Part shown: positions 5,197 through 10,718 of the stretch, one piece after another
Position numbering within the stretch: the stretch's first letter is position 1
Layout of the letters: the number at the start of each line of letters is the position of its first letter
Assembly: GCA_015484715.1 (NCBI GenBank)
Contig: WFUY01000220.1
Span: 1 to 10,718, forward strand
Direction: 5' to 3'
DNA: 10,718 bases
Source of the DNA: Thermoflexales bacterium
Lineage (GTDB): Bacteria; Chloroflexota; Anaerolineae; S140-20
Notes under the pieces: model-generated
What the model was told of the DNA's origin: nothing
The model's database searches: none
The model's input: the letters and a program-made list of their open reading frames with translations, nothing else
Position numbers and translations under genes: made by a program

Positions 5197-7263
5197 ATGA
5201 CAACGCGAAGTCGAACCCTACGGATCCTCGTACTGATTGCGGTACTGGCAACCACGTCAGTCTTCGCGGCACCGATCACAGCGAGTGGTCCCTCCCCCAC
5301 GACCGTCCATTACGGTACCCTGACCCTAAGCCCCGCTTACATGGCAACCAACTGGAGCGAGGTCTGGGACCTGACCCAATGCGATCTCACCCTCTCCTAC
5401 ACCATTGACATGACGGGGATCACCCAGCCCGGACCCTGGCAGACCTCATACACTGAGGTAGGGCTCCGCGAGCTGGGAGCCAGCAACTTCAATCCAGGCC
5501 CCTGGGACACCTATCAGGGGGGCAAGGGCGGCTGGATGGTCTCCCTCGTCGGGGACCTGGACACCGATCCTGAGAGCCAAGACCTGGACGACAAGCACAA
5601 CCTCGCCGCTTCCGGCGGACGGGACGAGCGCGACTACGATGCCACCGACCCCGATACCGTCGTCGCCCCCTTTGGTACCTACGACAACTACGGCATCTGG
5701 TTCGACCGCGACGGCGTTGACCCGTGGCAGGCGGTGATGTGGGGGATGGTGGACGGCGGGACCTACAACACCGGTGGCATCTACCACATCGAGATCTCCT
5801 ATCACGCCGTCAACGCCAACCTGGGCACGATGTTCGCCACCGTCAACGGGATCCCCACCGGCTTCTACACCGCCGGCTGGAAGGACGACGAGCCCGACAT
5901 CTACCCTGCCGGCCTGAGCTTCAAGGGCGATATGGCCTGGATGCAGCTCTTCGCCGGGCTCTGGGCTCCCGACGACACCTACGGCGACGTCGTCCTCTCC
6001 GACATCACCATCACGGGCTGCATGGCCCTGCCGGCGCCTCCCGTGGTCAAGGTGGACGATGACTGGGCCGGCACGCCGCCCAAGGAAGAGGTCCTCCCCG
6101 GCTGGATCTTCGGCTACAACGCCTTCGCCACCATCCAGGACGGAGTGAATGCCGTGGCCGACGGGGGCAAGGTGATCGTCCACGAGGGAACCTATGAGGA
6201 ACAGGTGGTCGTTGACGGCAAGAACCTGACGCTGGAAGGACGCCCCCGCTACAAGGCGACCATCCTGGCCGTGCCTGACCAGAAAGGCCCCATCGTCTGG
6301 GTCAAGAACGCCGACCGCGTCATCGTGCGCAACTTCACCATTGACGGCGATGGACGTGGCTACCCCGGCTGTGTGGGTGGAGATGAACGCTTCCACGGCA
6401 TCTACTACTTCAACGCCAGCGGCAAAATCCAGTGGAACAAGATCAAGGGCATCAAGCACCCACCCGGCTACGAGGGCTGCCAGAGCGGTGGGGGCATCTA
6501 CGTGTTGAGCCGGGATGGCGGCACCAGCAAGGTCTGGATCGAGCGCAACACGGTCAGAGACTTCCAGAAGAACGGCATCACCGCCAACTCCTACTACGGC
6601 ACCGGCACCACCATCGCCTACATCAAGAAGAACCGGGTCTACGGTTGGGGGCCGACGGACAAGATCGCCCAGAACGGCATCCAGATCGGCTTTGGCGCGA
6701 CCGGTTCCATCTACAACGGTAACTTCGTCACCGGCATCGCCTACACCGGCCCCTACTGGGCAGCCAGCGGCTACTTGCTCCTCGACGCGCCGGGGGCTCG
6801 GGTGATGAGCAGCCGTGGAACCGATAGCCAGGTCGCCCTTTACCTTGTCTTCGCCGACGATGTCTCCGTCCGAGGGATGAGGCTCGAAGCCAGCGAGTAC
6901 GGGGCCATCGCCTACCAGTCCCACAACCTCAACTTCGAGCGCAGCACGGTGAAGGGGAACGACTACGGCATCTACCTCTGGGAGTCGAACAACGCCCGGC
7001 TGGCCTTCAACAAGGTGCTGGGCAACGGATACGGCATCGTGGTGGACACCTCCGACAACACCCTGGCCAAGCGGAACCTCATCAAGAACAACGACGTTGG
7101 CATCTACCTCTACTGCGCCACCAACTTCCAAGAGGTGGGCAACCGGTTCCGCAACAACGGCCAGGACATCGTGGACGAGGGCTGTCCGACGATGAACTCG
7201 ACGAACGCTCCAGAAGCCGAATCGTCCACGTCCGACCTACCGGTATCGCCCGTCGAGCCCTGA
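5197..7263 (+). CDS. Secreted right-handed parallel beta-helix protein with N-terminal sandwich-like domain
   Basis: 688 residues. The start ATG is set by AGGAGGT at 5184-5190, six bases upstream. Residues 1-25 are a Sec signal peptide (basic TTRSR, hydrophobic LRILVLIAVLATTSVF, then an AAP cleavage zone). Residues about 37-275 are Trp/Tyr/Asp-rich and beta-strand-like, bounded by Cys62 and Cys275; this may be a jelly-roll or lectin-like domain, without a recognised family. From about 285 the sequence VDDDWAG ... YNAFATIQDGVNAV ... GGKVIVHEGTYEE is the usual entry into a pectin-lyase-like beta-helix. The C-terminal part carries NosD-type coils (NDYGIYLWESNNA, GYGIVVDTSDNT, NDVGIYLYCATN). Six cysteines in the mature chain would suit disulfides. 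The last ~25 residues are Ser/Pro/Glu-rich, with no LPxTG or PEP-CTERM anchor. It is probably an extracellular carbohydrate-binding or carbohydrate-acting protein. No catalytic triad is identifiable, so the reaction is unknown. It precedes glycan-synthesis genes but is separated from them by hairpins and a new promoter. Confidence 0.85.
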   Translation: MTTRSRTLRILVLIAVLATTSVFAAPITASGPSPTTVHYGTLTLSPAYMATNWSEVWDLTQCDLTLSYTIDMTGITQPGPWQTSYTEVGLRELGASNFNPGPWDTYQGGKGGWMVSLVGDLDTDPESQDLDDKHNLAASGGRDERDYDATDPDTVVAPFGTYDNYGIWFDRDGVDPWQAVMWGMVDGGTYNTGGIYHIEISYHAVNANLGTMFATVNGIPTGFYTAGWKDDEPDIYPAGLSFKGDMAWMQLFAGLWAPDDTYGDVVLSDITITGCMALPAPPVVKVDDDWAGTPPKEEVLPGWIFGYNAFATIQDGVNAVADGGKVIVHEGTYEEQVVVDGKNLTLEGRPRYKATILAVPDQKGPIVWVKNADRVIVRNFTIDGDGRGYPGCVGGDERFHGIYYFNASGKIQWNKIKGIKHPPGYEGCQSGGGIYVLSRDGGTSKVWIERNTVRDFQKNGITANSYYGTGTTIAYIKKNRVYGWGPTDKIAQNGIQIGFGATGSIYNGNFVTGIAYTGPYWAASGYLLLDAPGARVMSSRGTDSQVALYLVFADDVSVRGMRLEASEYGAIAYQSHNLNFERSTVKGNDYGIYLWESNNARLAFNKVLGNGYGIVVDTSDNTLAKRNLIKNNDVGIYLYCATNFQEVGNRFRNNGQDIVDEGCPTMNSTNAPEAESSTSDLPVSPVEP

Positions 7264-7268
7264 GAACG

Positions 7269-7297
7269 CCGCTTCGCCAACCCGGGCGAGGAAGCGG
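7269..7297 (+). terminator. First of two tandem hairpins after the beta-helix gene
   Basis: CCGCTTC (7269-7275) pairs with GAAGCGG (7291-7297), with partial additional pairing between GCC and GGC inside. It begins 6 bp after the stop codon and is followed immediately by a stronger hairpin. No T tract follows it, so alone it is more likely an mRNA 3'-end structure than a terminator. Confidence 0.4.
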
Positions 7298-7302
7298 GAA
7301 GA

Positions 7303-7332
7303 CGAGGCCGGGGGAGCCTGCCCCCGGCCTCG
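7303..7332 (+). terminator. GC-rich terminator hairpin of the beta-helix gene
   Basis: A perfect 12-bp stem, CGAGGCCGGGGG (7303-7314) with CCCCCGGCCTCG (7321-7332), encloses a six-base loop. CTTCGTGTTGTCC follows, T-containing but without a clean T run. Position and strength fit transcription termination between this gene and the glycosyltransferase unit. Confidence 0.6.
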
Positions 7333-7382
7333 CTTCGTGTTGTCCGACAGGGCCTGCTCATCTCGCAGAATCGGGCAAAAGG

Positions 7383-7391
7383 TGGTATAAT
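7383..7391 (+). promoter_or_regulatory. Extended -10 promoter element overlapping the first ATG
   Basis: TGGTATAAT matches the extended -10 consensus (TGnTATAAT), with the hexamer at 7386-7391. No good -35 hexamer sits 16-18 bp upstream, which extended -10 promoters tolerate. Transcription would begin about 7 nt after the hexamer, at 7398-7399, exactly where an in-frame ATG lies. The upstream ATG at 7390 is inside the promoter element and would not be transcribed from it. Confidence 0.65.
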
Positions 7392-7398
7392 GCCGGAT

Positions 7399-8559
7399 AT
7401 GCGCGGCCACGTGGGTCTCAATGCTCAACTGCTGTCCGGCCAGGCCGGCTACCGCAGCGCAGGGATTCACGGTTATATCTACCATCTGCTGCATCACCTT
7501 CCCCAGGCCGACCCGACCTTCCGTTACACCGTCTTCACCGGTCGCGGGCGGCCTGTCCCGTCTGGCGGACCAGGTCGGCAGGCCACCCTGACCGTTCGCG
7601 CGACCCGCTGGCCCACCGAGCGCCCTCTGGTCCGCATCTTATGGGAGCAGGTGGCGCAACCGTGGGCGCTACGCCAGGCCAGGGTGGATCTGTTGCACGC
7701 CCTGGCCTTCGTTGCGCCTCTCTGGAGTCCCTGTCCCACGGTGGTGACGGTGCACGACCTGAGCTTCTTGCGCTTCCCGGAGCGATTCCGCCCGGCCAAC
7801 CGGCTCTACCTGACCTGGATGACCCGGCTCTCGGCCCGTCGCGCCCGCCGGATCATCGCCGTATCCCACTACACTCGAACGGAGGTGGTGCGCCTGCTCG
7901 GCTTTCCTGAAGAACGGGTGGATGTCGTGGTCCACGGCGTGGACCACACCCGCTTCCACCCCTACCCGCCGGCCCAGGTGGCCGCCTTCCGCCAGGCCAG
8001 AGGGCTTCCCGACCGCTTCATCCTCTTCGTGGGCACGCTGGAGCCCCGCAAGAACCTGCCCACCCTGCTCCGGGCCTTCGCCCGGCTCCGAGAGCAGCAC
8101 CCAGAGGAGGAGGTCACGCTGGTCATCGCTGGTGGGAAGGGTTGGTACTACGACCCCCTCTTCGCCCAGGTGCGGGCCCTGGGGCTCTCCGACCGGGTGC
8201 GCTTTCCCGGCTTCGTGCCCGACGAGGAGTTGCCCCTCTGGTACAACGCCGCCACCCTCTTCGTCTACCCCTCCCTCTACGAGGGGTTCGGCATGCCCCT
8301 GCTGGAGGCGATGGCCTGTGGCACCCCGGTGATCGCTGCCCGCAGCAGCGCCCTGCCGGAGGTGGTGGGCGAGGCCGGCCTCCTCGTGCCCCCTGACGAC
8401 GCGGAGGGGCTGGCGGGGGCGATGGCGCGGCTGCTGAAGGACGAGGCCCTGCGCCTCCACCTGCGAGAGCGGGGTCGGGCGCAGGCCGCCCGCTTCACCT
8501 GGGCCCAGACGGCCTCCCAGACCGTCGTGGTCTATCGGCGAGCGTTGCAGGATGGGTAA
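7399..8559 (+). CDS. GT4-family glycosyltransferase
   Basis: 386 residues from ATG 7399; an in-frame ATG at 7390 would add MPD but lies inside the -10 box, and neither start has a Shine-Dalgarno site, so leaderless translation from 7399 is preferred. The fold is the two-Rossmann GT-B type, cytosolic or membrane-associated, transferring a sugar from an activated (usually nucleotide-linked) donor with retention of configuration. Seen: N-terminal GLNAQLLSG and GIHGYIYHLL, then VVTVHDLSF, RIIAVSHYTR, VVVHGVDHTRF, the donor-domain entry ILFVGTLEPRKNLPTLLRAF, and the EX7E motif EGFGMPLLE (Glu codons at 8281 and 8305), followed by AMACGTPVIA and LPEVVGEAGLLVPPDD. These are hallmarks of GT4 enzymes, often mannosyl- or glucosyl-transferases. 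Donor and acceptor cannot be read from sequence. It overlaps the next gene by 8 nt, implying co-translation with a lipid-linked glycan initiating enzyme. Confidence 0.92.
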   Translation: MRGHVGLNAQLLSGQAGYRSAGIHGYIYHLLHHLPQADPTFRYTVFTGRGRPVPSGGPGRQATLTVRATRWPTERPLVRILWEQVAQPWALRQARVDLLHALAFVAPLWSPCPTVVTVHDLSFLRFPERFRPANRLYLTWMTRLSARRARRIIAVSHYTRTEVVRLLGFPEERVDVVVHGVDHTRFHPYPPAQVAAFRQARGLPDRFILFVGTLEPRKNLPTLLRAFARLREQHPEEEVTLVIAGGKGWYYDPLFAQVRALGLSDRVRFPGFVPDEELPLWYNAATLFVYPSLYEGFGMPLLEAMACGTPVIAARSSALPEVVGEAGLLVPPDDAEGLAGAMARLLKDEALRLHLRERGRAQAARFTWAQTASQTVVVYRRALQDG

Positions 8560-9982
8560 GATGGCCCAGCGGTTTCGTCGCCGGATCCTCTGGCTCACGG
8601 TGATCACGGACGTCATCCTGATCAACGGGGCCTTCGTCCTGGCCTATTGGATGCGCTACCGGCTGCGCCTCTTCCGCGAGGTCAGCTACGACGCGCCCTT
8701 CTCCGTCTACATCCCTTTCGCCGCCGGCCTGACGCTCCTGCTGCTGATCACCTTCAAGCTGGATGGGGTCTACAACGGCCCCCGAGGCGTCTCCTGGTTC
8801 GACCAGATGTACGCCATCGTCAACAGCACGGCCAAGGCGATCATCATCCTCTTCGCCGTCGTCTTCGCCACCCGCCCTCTCTACTACTCCGGGCTGATGT
8901 TCCTGGAGGCCGGCGCCCTCATCATCCTTCTGCTGGGGGCCAGCCGCTTCGTTCGGGGGGAGATCGAGGCCCGGCTGCGCAAACGGGGGATCGGCACCGA
9001 GCGGGTGGTCATCGTCGGGGCCGGCGAGGTGGGCCGGGCCGTGATGCGCACCCTGGTCGCCCGCCCGGAACTGGGCTACCAGGTCGTGGGCTTCGTGGAC
9101 GACAACCCCGAGCGGGGCCGGAAGAACATCGGCCGCTTCCGGGGGTTGGGCGACCTGGAAAACCTGGCGCGGGTGATCGAAGGCGAAAAGGTGGACGTGG
9201 TGATCATCACCCTGCCCTGGATGTATCACCGCAAGATCATGAACATCGTCCGGGAGTGCGAGCGGAAGCAGGTGCGGGCCCGCATCGTCCCCGACCTCTT
9301 CCAGATGAGCCTCAGCCAGGTGGACGTGGACGACCTGGGCGGGATCCCCCTCATCGGGGTGCGAGAGCCGCTCATCGGTCGTTGGCAGGAGCGCTTCAAG
9401 CGGGCGATGGACATCGCCCTGGCTGCCCTGGCCCTCCTGGTGCTCTCCCCCCTGATGGGGCTCATCGCCCTGTTGATCCGCCTGGACTCCCCGGGGCCGG
9501 CCCTCTTCCGCCAGGTGCGGGTGGGCAAAAACGGTCGGCACTTCGTCATCTACAAGTTCCGCTCAATGCACATCGGTGCCGAAGCGGAGCGCCGACGGTT
9601 GGCCGCCCTGAACGAGGCCGATGGCCCCCTCTTCAAGATCCGAGACGATCCCCGGCGGACGCGGGTGGGGCGGTGGCTGCGGCGCACCAGCCTGGACGAG
9701 CTCCCCCAGCTCTTCAACGTCCTGCGGGGGGAGATGAGCCTGGTCGGACCGCGCCCCCCGCTGCCCGAAGAGGTCCGCCAGTATCAGGAATGGCACAAAC
9801 GCCGTCTGGAGGTCCGTCCCGGCATCACCGGCCTCTGGCAGGTCAGTGGCCGCAGCGAGCTGACCTTCGACGAGATGTGCTTGCTGGACATCTACTACAT
9901 CGAACACTGGTCCCCGGTCCTGGATTTCAAGATCCTGCTGCGCACCATTCCCAAGATCCTGACCGGGGACGGAGCCTACTAG
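8552..9982 (+). CDS. Polyprenyl-phosphate sugar-1-phosphate transferase (WcaJ/CpsE-type glycan initiator)
   Basis: 476 residues. It catalyses the first membrane step of exopolysaccharide or surface-glycan synthesis, moving a sugar-1-phosphate from a UDP-sugar to undecaprenyl phosphate. Seen: N-terminal hydrophobic segments near residues 11-32, 52-69, 94-107 and 113-130; a cytosolic Rossmann/CoA-binding-like domain with [13 protein letters not shown] (152-164) and [12 protein letters not shown]; a hydrophobic stretch (about 286-310) leading into [20 protein letters not shown] and YKFRSM; the catalytic-core [21 protein letters not shown], with Asp-Glu at 382-383, then PRPPL; and [14 protein letters not shown] with a C-terminal [17 protein letters not shown]. 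Length and domain order match the full-length family. ATG 8552 overlaps the preceding stop; ATG 8561 is an equally possible start, and neither has a strong ribosome binding site, suggesting translational coupling. Sugar specificity (glucose, galactose or other) is not decidable here. Confidence 0.95.
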   Translation: MGKMAQRFRRRILWLTVITDVILINGAFVLAYWMRYRLRLFREVSYDAPFSVYIPFAAGLTLLLLITFKLDGVYNGPRGVSWFDQMYAIVNSTAKAIIILFAVVFATRPLYYSGLMFLEAGALIILLLGASRFVRGEIEARLRKRGIGTERVVIVGAGEVGRAVMRTLVARPELGYQVVGFVDDNPERGRKNIGRFRGLGDLENLARVIEGEKVDVVIITLPWMYHRKIMNIVRECERKQVRARIVPDLFQMSLSQVDVDDLGGIPLIGVREPLIGRWQERFKRAMDIALAALALLVLSPLMGLIALLIRLDSPGPALFRQVRVGKNGRHFVIYKFRSMHIGAEAERRRLAALNEADGPLFKIRDDPRRTRVGRWLRRTSLDELPQLFNVLRGEMSLVGPRPPLPEEVRQYQEWHKRRLEVRPGITGLWQVSGRSELTFDEMCLLDIYYIEHWSPVLDFKILLRTIPKILTGDGAY

Positions 9983-10002
9983 CGTACATCGGAGGCCACG
10001 CT

Positions 10003-10718
10003 ATGTTCACCCTATCGCGCTCAGATCGCGAGGAGTTGGTCGAGTTCCTGCAGGACCTGATCCGCACGCCCAGCCCGTCCACCCAGGAGGAGGCCGTCGC
10101 CATCCGCATTGCGGCGGCGATGCGGCGGGTCGGCTTTCGAGAGGTCTTCACCGACCGGATCGGCAACGTCGTCGGGCGCTACGGCAGCGGCCGCGGCCCC
10201 ATCTTGCTCTACAACGGCCATATGGACACGGTGGGGATCTCGGACCCCGAGGCCTGGCAACGGGACCCCTACGGTGGCGAGGTCGAAGACGGGATCATCT
10301 ACGGGCGAGGCGTGGCCGACATGAAGGGCGCGATCGCGGCGATGATCTACGGCGTGAAGATGCTGGCCGAGGCTCGCGTCCGGCTGAAGGGCGACCTGGT
10401 CGTCGCCTGCGTGGTCCAGGAGGAGCCCTGCGAGGGGCTGGCGATGCAGGTCCTGATCGAGGAGGAGGGGCTGCGGCCCGATTGGGTGGTGCTGGGCGAG
10501 GCCACCAACCTGCAGATCAGCCGGGGCCACCGGGGCCGGCTGGAGATGCAGGTGACGACCCACGGGCGCTCCTGCCATGCCTCGAACCCCGACCTGGGGG
10601 AGAACGCCATCTACGCTGCCGCCCGTCTCATCTTCGGCCTGGAGTTGCTGGCGGACAAGCTGGGCTACGACCCCTTCCTGGGCCGGGGGACGCTGGCGGT
10701 GACCCACGTGGAGAGCAG
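10003..10718 (+). CDS. M20-family metallohydrolase, YgeY-like, 3'-truncated by window
   Basis: 238 residues are visible and the frame is open to the window edge. The start ATG has GGAGG at 9991-9995, seven bases upstream. Family: zinc-dependent M20 amidohydrolases/peptidases, cytosolic, cleaving peptide- or acyl-amino-acid-type amide bonds. Seen: the metal motif NGHMDTVG (His73, Asp75), GRGVADMKG with bridging Asp106, VVQEEPCEGL with the catalytic and metal Glu140/Glu141, and GEATN with Glu166. The stretch ISRGHRGRLEMQV ... HGRSCHASNPDLGENAIY ... LGYDPFLGRGTL opens the dimerisation (lid) domain. From memory, the QEE-x-C-(D/E)-GL and RGxRGRxE features and LGYDxFLGxGTL closely match E. coli YgeY, a hydrolase associated with selenium/purine-catabolism loci; ArgE/DapE-like roles are the alternative. 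It lies 20 nt after the sugar-phosphate transferase, so it is probably co-transcribed, although no functional link to glycan synthesis is evident. Confidence 0.9.
   Translation, partial: MFTLSRSDREELVEFLQDLIRTPSPSTQEEAVAIRIAAAMRRVGFREVFTDRIGNVVGRYGSGRGPILLYNGHMDTVGISDPEAWQRDPYGGEVEDGIIYGRGVADMKGAIAAMIYGVKMLAEARVRLKGDLVVACVVQEEPCEGLAMQVLIEEEGLRPDWVVLGEATNLQISRGHRGRLEMQVTTHGRSCHASNPDLGENAIYAAARLIFGLELLADKLGYDPFLGRGTLAVTHVES

Noticed and set aside
5446..7131. 561-codon open frame on the minus strand
   Set aside because: It is antisense to the beta-helix gene, made of low-complexity Val/Asp/Gly-rich sequence, and has no recognisable domain. It is the usual shadow of a GC-rich gene with biased third positions.
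7669..8625. 318-codon open frame on the minus strand
   Set aside because: It is antisense to the GT4 glycosyltransferase, Gly/His-rich with no family features.
8495..9541. 348-codon open frame on the minus strand
   Set aside because: It is antisense to the clearly real sugar-phosphate transferase and His/Asp/Gln-rich, without domains; a shadow frame.

Overview
The window looks like chromosomal DNA from a high-GC, probably environmental or thermophilic bacterium, most plausibly a Chloroflexota member. This is an inference from gene style: an NB-ARC ATPase joined to a long LAPHLP-type helical solenoid, abundant GC-rich hairpins, and a leaderless-type promoter. No phylogenetic marker is present. 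All supported genes lie on the + strand.

Region 1 (1-4667) holds a signalling or conflict-type STAND ATPase. The first reading frame enters from outside the window at its P-loop and ends at 1024. A second frame then continues as a ~1,200-residue alpha-solenoid of about 28 repeats. The start of the second frame (WHTLPDDGYIYTHL...) reads like the natural continuation of the first. The pair is therefore probably one ancestral NB-ARC/solenoid receptor split by about 70 bp of extra or degenerate sequence, which now gives either two polypeptides or a broken gene.

Region 2 (4668-5196) is a 529-bp gap without a convincing gene. It contains a GC-rich hairpin after the solenoid gene, four ATTGGT/ACCAAT boxes arranged as an inverted pair of pairs, a strong hairpin followed by a T tract, and then a structured leader with an unusually long anti-16S-like sequence that has no usable start codon beside it.

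Region 3 (5197-7332) encodes a secreted two-part protein, an N-terminal predicted beta-sandwich-like region followed by a right-handed parallel beta-helix with NosD-type repeats. Two tandem hairpins follow it.

Region 4 (7386-10718) is a tight gene row: a GT4 glycosyltransferase, a polyprenyl-phosphate sugar-1-phosphate transferase with an 8-nt overlap, and, 20 nt later, an M20 metallohydrolase resembling the YgeY family that runs off the window. The two sugar genes fit the start and extension of a lipid-linked exopolysaccharide or surface glycan. An extended -10 box (TGGTATAAT) overlaps the upstream ATG of the GT4 gene, pointing to leaderless translation from the second ATG. The hydrolase's link to the glycan genes is unclear.
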